Shown one piece after another: positions 7,975 through 15,854 of a stretch of 27,500 nucleotides of DNA. The DNA comes from Symbiodinium natans (taxonomy: Eukaryota > Sar > Dinophyceae > Suessiales > Symbiodiniaceae). The stretch spans positions 580,001-607,500 of the forward strand of contig CAJNDS010000657.1 of the NCBI GenBank assembly GCA_905221605.1, in the 5' to 3' direction. Position numbers and translations under genes: made by a program. The notes beneath the pieces were generated by a model. That model was not told the origin of the DNA. It ran no database searches and saw only the letters and a list, made by a program, of their open reading frames with translations. Numbering within the stretch: the stretch's first letter is position 1; each line of letters starts with the position of its first letter.

Positions 7975-8993
7975 GTAAACCCCCTAAGCCCTAAACCCCC
8001 TAAACCCCCTAAACCCCCTAAACCCCCTAAACCCCCTAAACCCCCTAAACCCCCTAAACCCCCTAAACCCCTTAAACCCCCGATAAACCAATAAACCCCC
8101 TAAAAACCCACTAAAAAACACTAAAACCCCTAAACCCCCCTAGCATTAAAAAAACCCCTAAACCCCCTAAAACCCCCTAAAACCCCTAAACCCCCATAAA
8201 CCCCCTAAACCCCCCCCTAAACCACTAAACACCCTGATTAAAACCCTAAACCCCCTAAAACCCCTAAACCCCCTTAAACACCCTAAACCACTCCTTAAAC
8301 CCCCTCTAAAACCAACTCCTAAACACCCAAAACCCCTAAACCCCCATAAACCCCTAAACCACTAAACCCCCTAAACCCCCTAAACCCCCTAAACCCCCCT
8401 AAACCCCCCCTCCTCTTAAAACACCCTAAAAACCCCTCTAAACCCCCTAAAACCCCCTAAACCCCCTAAACCCCTTAAACCCCCTAAACCCACTAAAACC
8501 CCTAAAACCCCCTAAACCACTAAAACCCCCTAAACCCCCTAAACACCTAAACCCCTTAATAAAACCCCATAAACACCATAAACCCCCTAAAACCCTAAAC
8601 CCCCTAAACCCCCTAACAACCCCCTCTAAAACCCCCTAAAACCCCTAAAACCCCCTAAACCCCTAAACCCCCCTAAAACCCCCTAAAACCCCCTAAACCC
8701 CCTTAAACCCCCTAAACCCCCTAAACCCCCTAAAACCACTAAACCACCCTAAACACCTAAAACCCCTAAACCCCCTAACCCCTAAACCCCCTAAAACCCC
8801 TAAACCCCCTAAACCCCCTAAACCCCCTAAACCCCATACCCCCAAACCCCTAAACCCCCTAACCCCCTAAACCCACTAAACCCCTAAACCCCCTAAACCC
8901 TAGACCCTAAACCCCCTAAACCCCCTAAACCCTAAACCCTAAACCCTAAACCCTAAACCCTAAACCCTAAACCCTAAACCCTAAACCCTAAAG
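7975..8993. repeat. Long CCCCCTAAA-type array, about 1 kb
   Basis: The first 950 bp are dominated by 9-bp CCCCCTAAA and 8-bp CCCCTAAA units with many indels, unlike the canonical 7-bp repeat. The last 60 bp revert to near-perfect CCCTAAA. It is the longest array in the window and the only one with this much length heterogeneity. Confidence 0.95.
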
Positions 8994-9014
8994 CAGAAGT
9001 GGGAGGCCCGCAGC

Positions 9015-9084
9015 CTGACTGTCGGGCTGTATCCACAGCCTGGGTGCTGGATGCTTCGGCATGTTGATGGCTCCCCAAAACCCT
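9015..9084 (-). CDS. Degenerate repeat-module exon (GAINMPKHPAPRLWIQPDSQ)
   Basis: The minus strand has a GCTTTCAG acceptor above 9084 and a GC donor (CAG|GCTGCG). One base and 23 codons read GFW, then GAINMPKHPAPRLWIQPDSQ. The spacing from the conserved P to the VL-x-ID-P equivalent (P-KHPAP-RLWIQP) equals that of other copies (P-QGAAQ-VLVIDP). The DG and Tyr are missing. The plus strand is also open (KWEARSLTVGLYPQPG), so strand is not certain. CCCTAAA arrays flank both sides. Confidence 0.4.
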
Positions 9085-9101
9085 CTGAAAGCATTCCTAA
9101 G

Positions 9102-9407
9102 AAAACCCTACACCCTACACCCTACACCCTAAACCCTAAACCCTAAACCCTAAACCCAATTAGAGAAAATGTACAGATATCCCAAGGGCCTACCCTAGGG
9201 TAGGCCTTTGGGGCTCTGGCTCCCTCAAAACCTTTCGGATGAAGAGTCGAGGTTTAGTCAACCCTAAACCCTAAACCCTAAACCCTAAACCCTAAACCCG
9301 ATAGCCCTAAACCCTAAACCCTAAACCCCAAACCCCAAACCCTAAACCCTATAACCCTATAACCCTATAACCCTATAACCCTATAACCCTATAACCCTCA
9401 ACCCGAA
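9102..9407. repeat. CCCTAAA arrays and an 8-bp CCCTATAA array
   Basis: CCCTAAA occupies about 9102-9157 and 9258-9345, with a short unique insert between. About 9346-9397 is a homogeneous CCCTATAA run of about six units. The latter part is one end of an inverted duplication whose partner lies at about 15.94-16.1 kb. Confidence 0.9.
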
Positions 9408-9473
9408 TCAGCCCACGGGCTCTGACAGCAGCAATTCTGAGAGCTTAGAGCCCTTCAGGGCGTAGGGGCCCAT
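9408..9473 (-). CDS. Candidate short exon or end of frame, duplicated at 15.9 kb
   Basis: The minus strand reads MGPYALKGSKLSELLLSEPV, G and a TGA at 9408-9410. No good splice ends are evident. An inverted copy on the plus strand at 15859-15927 has one extra codon and a G-to-T change that makes a premature TAA. Either this is a small coding segment with a broken paralogue, or both are parts of a non-coding duplicated repeat. I do not recognise the peptide. Confidence 0.25.
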   Translation of the reverse strand: MGPYALKGSKLSELLLSEPVG

Positions 9474-9511
9474 GGGTGGGTAAGGCCCCAGCCTTCGCCA
9501 AGGTTCGGTAG

Positions 9512-9655
9512 GTTTTGGGTTTTGGGTTTAGGGTTTAGGGTTTAGGGTTTGGGGTTTGGGGCTTGGAGTTTGGGGTTTAGGGTTCTGGTTTAGGGTTTAG
9601 GGTTTAGGGTTTTGGGGTTTTGGGTTTAGGGTTTAAGGTTTCGGGTTTGGGGCAC
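9512..9655. repeat. TTTAGGG/TTTTGGG/TTTGGGG array
   Basis: Mixed variants of the telomeric unit, moderately degenerate. Confidence 0.9.
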
Positions 9656-9723
9656 CCTGAGGCCCCCCTCAAGCCCTGAACCCTAAACCCACCTCAAAGA
9701 GCTTCATGCCAAGCTGGGAGCAC

Positions 9724-9774
9724 GAAGGTTGCATCGGCCGGTACACCGAAGATGTCGCCTTCAGGTGAGAGCAC
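9724..9774 (-). CDS. Repeat-module exon, first half (VLSPEGDIFGVPADATF)
   Basis: The minus strand has a GCCGAG acceptor above 9774 and reads VLSPEGDIFGVPADATF in phase 0, then a GTGCTC donor. VL-x-x-E-G-x-IF-x-VP-x-x-A is the module with D to E in the turn. Stopping at this donor puts the intron at the same module position as in the three other split copies. Reading on gives VLPAWHEAL and a TGA, which supports a splice before it. It lies between CCCTAAA (left) and TTTAGGG-type (right) repeats. Confidence 0.65.
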
Positions 9775-10203
9775 CTCGGCTTAGGGTTCAGCGTTGGATT
9801 TAAGGTTAGGGTTTAGGGTTTAAGGTTTAGGGTTTGGGGCTTAGCGCTTGGGATCTAAGTAGCCCAAGAGATCAGGGCTTGTAGATTTTGGGTTTGGAAG
9901 GCTGAGATTTACTGGGCTTGGGTGTGAAGTTCTTGTCTACAGGGCTAGGGGCCTGGAGGTTTTCGGGTTTGGGGCTGGGGTTCCAGGGTAGCCAAGTTCG
10001 ACCCTTCAGGGTTTAGAGGGGCTTAGGGTTTAGGGTTTAGGGTCAGGGTTTAGGGTTTAGGGTTTAGGGTTTAGGGTTTAGGGTTTAGAGTTTAGGGTTT
10101 AGGGTTTAGGGTTTCGGGTTTCGGGTTTAGGGCTTAGGGTTTAGGGTTTAGGGTTTAGAGTTTAGGGTTTAGGGTTTAGGGTTTAGGGTTTAGGGTTTAG
10201 GGC
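9775..10203. repeat. TTTAGGG arrays around a decayed GC-rich spacer
   Basis: Short TTTAGGG units occur at about 9794-9845. Decayed sequence follows to 10010, then an array with TTTCGGG and TTTAGAG variants to 10203. No exon is supported. Confidence 0.8.
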
Positions 10204-10272
10204 ATCTGTGCCAGGGCCCCTGACGGCGTGGATGTAGTTTTGCAGGGAGGCAGCCAGGGGCTGCCCGATGGC
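10204..10272 (-). CDS. Candidate exon (AIGQPLAASLQNYIHAVRGP)
   Basis: The minus strand has a GGGCTAAG acceptor above 10272. The 23 codons read AIGQPLAASLQNYIHAVRGP, then GTD, before a GC donor (GCCCTA, as at 26.55 kb). It looks like an amphipathic helix. A G-x-GTD end faintly recalls annexin repeats, but the segment is far too short to claim that. TTTAGGG arrays lie on both sides. Confidence 0.42.
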
Positions 10273-10912
10273 CTTAGCCCAACAGGTCATTTAGGGGTTA
10301 GGGTTCAGGGTTCAGGGGTCTAGGGTTTGGGGTTTGGGGTTTGGGGTTTGGGGCTTAGTTGGGATTTAGGTGCCAGACAAGGCTCTTGAGTTGCCCTACC
10401 CCTCGTCAGTTATAAAGAGTCGCATCTAGTAGCCCAGTTGGCCAACGGCAAAGCGCGGGCTCCCCTCACTTTGGGACGTTCCCCCTTATACTAACAGCCC
10501 CGAGGAGGGATGACAGTAACCCCCTATTATTATTATTATTAATTATTTATTATTATTATTATTAGTACCATTTTAGTATTCTTTTCCCCCTAAGCCTAAA
10601 GCCTATACCCCAAAACCCAGAACCTACAATACATAAATCGCCATTTGTGAAAAGGCAACCAGACGAGACCATGCTCAAGCCCCTCAATCCTCAGCACAAC
10701 TGAATCAATTGAGGTTCCGCCCAAACTCTTATGTTCAGGCCGAAGTTCTTTTTTTTGCAAGGGGAATTCATAGGAAATCAAAGTTCTGAGCAGGCAATGG
10801 GTTCAGGTGTGTGGAGGGTGGAACGCAGGGCTGAGCCCTATAGACCCTAAACCCTCAACCCTAAACCCTAAACCCTATAAACCCGAAACCCTAAACCCTA
10901 AACCCTACCCAC
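10273..10912. other. Spacer with ATT microsatellite
   Basis: TTTAGGG/TTTGGGG units occupy 10284-10365. Unique sequence includes an ATT-type microsatellite at about 10525-10566 and a fragment (TAGCCCAG...) resembling the family A element end near 10430. CCCTAAA units fill about 10835-10912. The 61-codon frame at 10596-10781 has no supporting features. Confidence 0.6.
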
Positions 10913-10987
10913 CATGATCGCCAATCCCTAGGACCCTTTCTGACCAAGGCCGAGATGCTAATTCAGAAATGGACACCGACCTCAGGG
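10913..10987 (-). CDS. Candidate exon (LRSVSISELASRPWSERVLG)
   Basis: The minus strand has an acceptor AAACAG above 10987, directly after TTTAGGG-type sequence, and a good GTGGGT donor at 10912. Two bases, 24 codons and one base read LRSVSISELASRPWSERVLG, then IGDH. The plus strand is also open (FLTKAEMLIQKWTPTSG) but lacks matching splice ends. No family is recognised. CCCTAAA array left, TTTAGGG array right. Confidence 0.4.
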
Positions 10988-11870
10988 CTGTTTAGCGTCT
11001 CGGGTTTAGGGTTTAGGGTTTAGGGTTTTAGGGGAACATCTGGGAACCCTGCTTTTGCTTTTGGCATTGTTCAGGCTAGTTCAGGCGTTTGGGGGTAGGG
11101 GTAGGGGGGGGGGAGGGGAGGGGTAATAATGTCCATTCATGTATGAGGACCCCTGCCAAGAAAATATCGGCATTTACAGCGTCTTTGCCAAGGATGTTTG
11201 ACGCTTATGGAACAAGACACCCAGCTACCTGCGTTCATGCCCTTGGCGAAGATGCGCCAAACACTGGTAGTTACAACATGTTTCTTTCTCTATACAACAT
11301 ATTATGGAACAAGTCACACGGCCATAAGTGTTCGTGACTTTTGGCGAAGATGCCACAACCCGGGCAGTTGAGCCTTTTTGCCTCTCTGTGCACATTGTTG
11401 CCTCTTTGTACAACATAAGCACCAGAACGCTGTGCGCAGTGTTTTCGCCCGAAAACAGAGTTCAAAAAGCAAGCACTTTTTGGGGTGCGATTCTCGCGTC
11501 TCGAAAACATCGCTAATCCCATGGTGGCAGTGGTGATTTTGAGAATGGACGAGACACGTCCAGCGAATGCGACGCGCAGAAACCTCGAGTTGTTCCTGCT
11601 TTCCGGTGTCCAACGCCGAAATGACACTCGCGCAACACGCGGGGCCGCCTGTCTCTGCTTAGTTTGCTTCATAAGGTTTATCCAAAAACGGGCATCACCC
11701 TATATATGTCACTGGCCCGCGCGAAGAGCTCGGTTGGGGTCCAGTGTGCAGGGTCTGCGTTCCTGGGGTGCCGCTGGGCATGACGCTGGAGGTGATATCC
11801 ACACCCCCCTCCCTGAGGCCCCTAAACACCTCGAACCCTTTAGGGTTTATATAGGGTTTAGGGTTTAGGG
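10988..11870. other. Unique spacer with a 98-bp direct repeat
   Basis: A short TTTAGGG run lies at about 11006-11037. The following 800 bp lack telomeric repeats and are lower in GC. TTATGGAACAAG occurs at 11205 and 11302, and TTGGCGAAGATGC at 11243 and 11341, so a diverged unit of about 97-98 bp is repeated; a weaker third copy may follow at about 11390-11430. Overlapping frames of 62-133 codons on both strands are Arg-rich and mutually exclusive, and I do not accept any as a gene. Confidence 0.55.
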
Positions 11871-12250
11871 TTTACTCTAAAGCTGGGATTTTGAGGCAAT
11901 ATCGCAACGACCCCTGGGATGGAGGGAGTTAAGGATCAAGTCATTTCGGACTGCAAGGCCTGGGCTGCAGCCTTGTCTAGGCCCAAGAGTAACCGAGGAA
12001 TAAACAGGGTATCCTTTTTGGTTTAAGAGGATTATAAGGGACCCTGAACCTAAACAAAAAAGGGAAAAAGGGCCTACTCTGGGTCCTACGGCTCTATTCG
12101 TCGGCATGTCTAAGGCTCGCGCAGCCTGCAACAACAGGTTGCAAAACCGAGATCCTGGGATTCCTGAGCCCATGTAAGGCCCGAAGCCCTAAACCCTAAA
12201 CCCTAAACCCTAAACCCTAAATCCTAAATCCTAAGCCCTAAACGCTAAAC
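11871..12250. other. Unique spacer and CCCTAAA array
   Basis: Unique sequence (11871-12180) carries AAAGGG-type motifs like those inside the inverted-repeat elements but without clear inverted ends. CCCTAAA units run from about 12185 to 12246. Confidence 0.5.
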
Positions 12251-12283
12251 TGCGCGGCTGTAGGCTGCCTGGCGCACCGCCAA
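12251..12283 (-). CDS. Candidate micro-exon (LAVRQAAYSRA)
   Basis: The minus strand has a CATCCCAG acceptor and a GTTTAG donor formed by the telomeric-type repeat. It is exactly 11 codons, phase 0 at both ends: LAVRQAAYSRA. Short, so it may be chance; the island lies between CCCTAAA (left) and TTTAGGG (right). Confidence 0.33.
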
Positions 12284-12664
12284 CTGGGATGATGATAGTA
12301 TTTTTTTGCAGGGGTTTTGGGTTTAGGGTTTAGGGCTTAGGGTTTAGAGTTTAGGGTTTAGGGTTTAGATCAGACCAGCTCTTGCACTAGAACTTCTTAG
12401 TGGCAACAGTGAGAAATTAAAGTGAACGACCAAAATGCCTTATGAAGAATGAGCTTGCCGGTCGAGTCAGATATGTCAGATATATCATATGACAAGCAGT
12501 CTTCCCTTCCCATCTTACAACCCTTAAACCCTATACCCCTTTGCCCCCTAGACCCTACACCCCCCAAATCCCCTAAACCCCCTACACCCCCTAAACCCCC
12601 TGACCTCCTCCTAAACAACCCTAAACCCCCTCAACCCTCTAATCCTAAACCCTAAACCCTTTAC
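12284..12664. repeat. Short TTTAGGG array, spacer, CCCTAAA/CCCCTAAA array
   Basis: TTTAGGG occurs at about 12310-12370, unique sequence at about 12371-12515, then proline-codon-like C-rich units to 12664. The Pro/Lys- and Gly-rich frames across it are translated repeats. Confidence 0.75.
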
Positions 12665-12772
12665 CCCTTGTGCCGGGCGGCTGCGTGTCTATAACAAGCA
12701 CTGTCGATGCCCCAGCGGGGACCGCATAGATGGGGCCCTGTTGGCTCGCCACTCCATGCAGCCACTTGTAGC
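12665..12772 (-). CDS. Complete repeat-module exon (YKWLHGVASQQGPIYAVPAG...)
   Basis: This is the clearest copy. The minus strand has an AAAAGCAG acceptor above 12772 and a GTAAAG donor. Two bases, 35 codons and one base read YKWLHGVASQQGPIYAVPAG, then ASTVLVIDTQPPGTR. It carries the linker KW-x-HG, the turn G, IY-x-VP, the A, and VL-x-ID without the intron found in other copies, so it defines the full module and shows how the split copies join. D of the DG turn is Q here. Other frames give a 95- and a 98-codon frame that I treat as shadows. Confidence 0.72.
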
Positions 12773-13159
12773 CTGCTTTTGGGGCTTTTTTGGGCTTCGA
12801 GTCTAGGGCATAGGGTATGGGGTATAGGGTATGGACAGGGTTTAGGGTTGAAGCGCTTCGGGGCCCTCAGGACGTACAGGATTTCAGGCGTTTTGACTGA
12901 TTCTTTGCGTTTTTTCCCCGAACCTGGGAGCTTCAGAATGCAGGGTATAGAGCTCATTCTGCGTGGATGTAGGCCCCTAAACCCGAAACCCTAAACCCTA
13001 AACCCTGAAAGCTTTGGGCCCTCACCCTACGAGCCCTCAAGATAAACCTAGGGTTTAGGGTTTAGGGTTTCGGGTTTTTGGGTTCAGGGCCTGAAGCACC
13101 CCCAATCCCCCACACCCCCCAAACCCTCACAAACCAGCCGAACAAGCCTTGGCCCCCAC
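12773..13159. other. Decayed repeat spacer
   Basis: GGGTATA-type units lie at about 12805-12845, a GC-mixed stretch at about 12846-12975, CCCGAAA/CCCTAAA at about 12976-13006, a short TTTAGGG run at about 13050-13090 and C-rich repeats to 13135. No exon is supported. Confidence 0.55.
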
Positions 13160-13221
13160 CAGCAGAGCTTTGCGAGCCTGCTGTCCCCGCATCACCAAAA
13201 AGTTGAAGAGCCGAGCTATTC
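13160..13221 (-). CDS. Candidate exon (IARLFNFLVMRGQQARKALL)
   Basis: The minus strand has an ATGCTCAG acceptor above 13221 and a GTGGGG donor at 13159. Two bases and 20 codons read IARLFNFLVMRGQQARKALL, hydrophobic then basic. A second frame is also open (SSALQLFGDAGTAG), so frame choice rests on the splice ends. No module match and no family recognised. Flanked by C-rich repeats (left) and a TTTAGGG array (right). Confidence 0.38.
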
Positions 13222-13718
13222 CTGAGCATAGCCAGGTTTAGGGTTTAGGGTTTAGGGTTGAAAGCCCAAAAAGCCTCAAACCCTAAAAATCCTAAGCCCT
13301 GAGCTCCAAAACCCCCAAACCCCTAAGACCCAAACCCTGAACCCCTAAACCCGAAACCCCTAAAACCCTTGAGCCCTACAAGCCCCAAAGAGCTTGGGAG
13401 GAGGGGAGCAGCTTGGGCTTTGGGGGTGGCAGGGGGCCTCCAAGGGGTTCGGGTTTAGGGTTTAGGGTGTATAGGGCTCAGGGTTGCTGGTTTTTTTTTG
13501 CAACTGGGGGTTTTCGGGATTGCGGGGACGCGGCTCGTTCCTGCGAGCTTCACGCGCATGCCCTTCCCAAGCTGTGCAGCATCCTTGCCACAAGCCATTC
13601 TGCTCTAAACCCTAAACCCTTGAACTTTACGCTCCCACAACCCCGAAGCTCTAAACCACAAACTTGGGATGTTCAACCCTAAACCCTAAACCCTGAAGCC
13701 CTAAACCCTAAACCCTAA
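13222..13718. other. Arrays and a GC-rich island of unclear coding
   Basis: TTTAGGG occurs at about 13235-13258 and CCCTAAA/CCCCTAAA at 13265-13385. A GC-rich island (13480-13605) has a GAGCAG acceptor near 13604 and a GTGAAG donor on the minus strand enclosing MACGKDAAQLGKGMR; its phase would follow the next exon upstream. CCCTAAA units fill about 13605-13715. Confidence 0.35.
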
Positions 13719-13722
13719 CGAC

Positions 13723-13784
13723 AGGTTCCCGACAGCAAGGCCAAGTGTCCCCTCGGCAGCAAGGCCGGGGTCGATTCGCATTAC
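13723..13784 (-). CDS. Repeat-module exon, second half (VMRIDPGLAAEGTLGLAVGN)
   Basis: The minus strand has a CCTCCCAG acceptor above 13784 and starts in phase 0 with VMRIDPGLAAEGTLGLAVGN. V-M-RIDP is the module signature and TLG begins the linker. It joins in phase to the exon at 14327-14380 (YSAQQ followed by VMRIDP). The 3' end is placed at a GTCGTT donor; the frame would also run two codons further to the telomeric array. Confidence 0.65.
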
Positions 13785-14326
13785 CTGGGAGGCAGGGCTG
13801 CGTAACTTGGTAGCCCAGTAGCCATATTGTAGTAAGGGCACCCTGTTTGGGGTTGGTCACTTTAGAATGGAACCTTGAACCAAAACAAGGGGAAAGGGTA
13901 CCGCTGGGCTGCCAAGGCAATAGGGTTCAGTGAAGTTTGGGTTATAGAGTTTAGGGCTTCGGGCTTAGGGAAGGCGAGTAGTTACCTCTATTACAAATAC
14001 CAAAACTCTAAGTTTGAACCGTGAGAATGACAAATAATTTTACATCCGGAAATTGATTCCAATAGAAATGTATGCACGCGCCAGGATCGTAGGATCCTGT
14101 TTCTAGAGCCTGCCCTCACTCCGTAACATAGGGGTCGGAATAATTGCGAATAGTATTCTCTTGTGGTCCCTGTATAATTATACTACAAGAAACCCCTAAA
14201 CCCTACTCTAATCATTCAGGCCCCTAAAACCCTAGCCCTAAACCTTTAAACCCCAAACCCCTAAACCCTATTCTAATTATTCAGGCCCTTATAGTACAGT
14301 AGGTAGCCCGTCGTGATGGCACGCGC
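13785..14326 (-). other. Inferred intron splitting a repeat module (542 bp, GC-AG)
   Basis: It begins GCGCGT and ends CCCAG on the minus strand. It contains a family A inverted-repeat element (13806-13916), lower-GC unique sequence and a CCCTAAA/CCCCTAAA array (about 14187-14275). It sits at the same module position as the introns at 4519-4963 and 5943-6390. Confidence 0.55.
13806..13916. mobile_element. Family A inverted-repeat element (copy 1)
   Basis: The ends CTTGGTAGCCCAG and CTGGGCTGCCAAG are 13-bp inverted repeats with one mismatch, 111 bp end to end. The interior has AAGGGCACCCT...GGGGTTGGTCAC and AAACAAGGGGAAAGGGTACC. No coding capacity is seen. It is MITE-like, with relatives at 25.5 kb (full), 24.3 kb and 16.9 kb (partial). 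Confidence 0.6.
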
Positions 14327-14380
14327 CTGTTGCGCCGAGTACGGGATGCAGTACACGAAGCCGTCACCGCCGAGGACAGC
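14327..14380 (-). CDS. Repeat-module exon, first half (AVLGGDGFVYCIPYSAQQ)
   Basis: The minus strand has a CCAAAG acceptor above 14380 and a GC donor (CAG|GCGCGT). It is exactly 18 codons, phase 0 at both ends: AVLGGDGFVYCIPYSAQQ. VL-x-x-DG-x-VYC-IP-x-x-A is the full first half. It joins in phase with VMRIDP at 13784. A more distal acceptor (CCCAAG) would add four codons. The 64-codon plus frame over it is a shadow. Confidence 0.7.
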
Positions 14381-14757
14381 CTTTGGCATGTCTTGGGGGC
14401 AAGGCTCCTATAGTCCATTTCCTTGCTGGTTTTGTCATTTGCTATACTGCTTCATAACCCTTTATTTCGGGAGACGACTTCCCTCATCTACTACTCAGAA
14501 CCAGTAAGTCCTACTAGGTAAGCTATAGTTCTACAAGAGGAACCCCGAAAAGGGGCCATGCTTTAGAGAACTAAGCAGAATGCACTTCGGACGTCCTACG
14601 GTTCAGGGAGGTTTGGGGTTCCTGGTCAGTTCTCAAAAAACACTGTCCCTTCTCGTGTGCCCTAATAGGTGCCGCCTTAGAACCCCAAAAGGGAACCTAA
14701 ACCCTAAACCCTAAACCCTAAACCCATTTTGGGGTGTAGGATTTGGGGGTTCTAAGC
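14381..14757. other. Unique spacer
   Basis: It contains GGAACCCCGAAAAGGGG- and GAACCCCAAAAGGGAACC-like palindromic motifs at about 14540 and 14680 that resemble the ends of the family A/B elements, and CCCTAAA units at 14695-14726. No exon is supported. Confidence 0.45.
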
Positions 14758-14804
14758 CAAGCAGGTCGAAGGGCCAGGTAGCCAGCGTTGTTCACCCTCA
14801 GTGC
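14758..14804 (-). CDS. Candidate exon (ALRVNNAGYLALRPA)
   Basis: The minus strand has an AAACAAG acceptor above 14804 and a GC donor (GCTTAG). Fifteen codons plus two bases read ALRVNNAGYLALRPA. It lies in an island with a CCCTAAA array on the left and a TTTAGGG-type repeat on the right, between two module exons in gene order, but it is not a clear module copy and its phase does not fit the next exon. Confidence 0.38.
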
Positions 14805-14892
14805 CTTGTTTTGTAAGATTTTCGGGTTTAGGGTTTCAAAGCCCCCAAAAAAGTTCCAGAAGTCCTTAAGAGCTTCGGGTGCCGGACTTAGC

Positions 14893-14967
14893 CTCTGCGC
14901 GGCCAAAGGGCGGCGCCGTACTTCGTGAAGCTTCCCGACAGCGCCGACGCGGGCGCGATTTCAGTGA
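14893..14967 (-). CDS. Candidate linker exon (SALSGSFTKYGAALWPR)
   Basis: The minus strand reads TEIAPASALSGSFTKYGAAL, then WPRR, from an AAG acceptor above 14967 (an alternative GAG acceptor at about 14977 is possible) to a GC donor (GCTAAG). G-x-x-KY-x-x-A-L matches the linker before a DG turn. A second frame is open (TGEELKSLKSRPRRRC). Unusually for this window the flanks are TTTAGGG-like on the left and CCCTAAA on the right. Confidence 0.4.
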
Positions 14968-15009
14968 CTTCAGTTCCTCACCCGTTCTCGCAGCTTCAGT
15001 CTTGCGCAG

Positions 15010-15072
15010 CTAAACCCTAAACCCTAAGCCCTAAGCCCCAAGCCCTAAACCCTAAATCCTAAACCTAAACCA
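15010..15072. repeat. CCCTAAA/CCCTAAG array
   Basis: Seven-base units with G variants. Confidence 0.92.
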
Positions 15073-15177
15073 CACTTCCGGTGGGCTTGCGTCGGATTCG
15101 TTCTTGGGATGCCAATGAGAAAGGGAGGGCTTCTTTGTGCAGACACACAGAAACCCCCAAGAATGCTACCCATACAC

Positions 15178-15226
15178 AGGTGCCATGGCGAAAGAGCGAC
15201 ATGCGCGTGATATGCGATCTCTTGGG
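15178..15226 (-). CDS. Candidate linker exon (QEIAYHAHVALSPWHL)
   Basis: The minus strand has a GTTGAAG acceptor above 15226 and GTGTAT or GTATGG donors. It reads QEIAYHAHVALSPWHL; Y-H-x-H-V-x-L matches the W/Y-x-x-H-G-V linker of other copies. The whole island 15073-15250 is open in several frames on both strands (plus: RNPQECYPYTGAMAKERHAR) and its third positions are less GC-rich than in module exons, so the call is tentative. Confidence 0.35.
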
Positions 15227-15254
15227 CTTCAACAACTCAGGGCACCCAGCGGCC

Positions 15255-15437
15255 CTTAAACCCTATAAACCCTAAACCCTAAACCCTAAAACCTAAACCA
15301 TAACCAAACCCTAAAGCCCTTAACTCTACATGAAGTAGGGTATATATTTCTTGTATCCCCAAAAGGACACCAGGTACAATATTAAAAAGGAACCTTATAT
15401 ACACTCACCAAAAACAGAAATAAAAACCCTGCTTCAC
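15255..15437. other. CCCTAAA units and lower-GC spacer
   Basis: Degenerate CCCTAAA lies at 15255-15315, then AT-richer unique sequence. Nothing else is seen. Confidence 0.5.
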
Positions 15438-15532
15438 ATGGGGCAGCTCCGTCCTGAAGCACCTTCCGCCACCCGGAGGACATTATCCGCAGCCAAGGGG
15501 GCTGCATACAAAGCGCCATCCCATGCAAGGAC
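15438..15532 (-). CDS. Complete repeat-module exon (VLAWDGALYAAPLAADNVLR)
   Basis: The minus strand has a TTGGCAAG acceptor above 15532 and a GTGAAG donor. The 95 nt read VLAWDGALYAAPLAADNVLR, then VAEGASGRSCP plus two bases. VL-x-x-DG-x-LY-x-x-P-x-x-A-x-x-VLRV is a complete module with no internal intron. KFLLG precedes it in frame, so the exon may extend further 5'. The 86-codon plus frame over it is a shadow. Together with the 12.7-kb exon it shows that intron presence varies between copies. Confidence 0.7.
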
Positions 15533-15854
15533 CTTGCCAAGCAAGAACTTTGAGGCTTTGGGGCGCAGGGTATTTAGGACTTGCAGGTTTAGGGTGTGTG
15601 GGGATTACTAATTGCTTGAGAACACCGAAAAAATGAACATATTTCTTCCTTATTAAGGAAAATATAGGGAATTTGATATGTGTATTCTTTTGGGGCTCTT
15701 AAGCCAGCCAAAAGTAGATGAAGTTTAGGAAATTAGGGTGTAAAATTCGAGGTTAGGATGTGCATCATGTAAGGTTAGGACTTTCAAGGCTTCGGGCCCT
15801 TAAGGCGGCGGACTTGGAGTCATGAGAAAAGGAATGGAAGTCTTGAAGCCCCAA
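15533..15854. other. AT-richer spacer
   Basis: Unique sequence with isolated TTAGGA-type units. No gene is seen. Confidence 0.5.

Noticed and set aside
7895-7975. Lys/Arg-rich plus frame as exon
   Set aside because: It lies between a TTTGGGG array and the long C-rich array with no splice-like ends or module match.
10204-10272. Annexin repeat
   Set aside because: Only a G-x-GTD ending matches; the segment is too short.
11271-11672. 133-codon minus frame and overlapping frames on both strands
   Set aside because: They are mutually exclusive, Arg-rich, span a direct repeat and show no motif.
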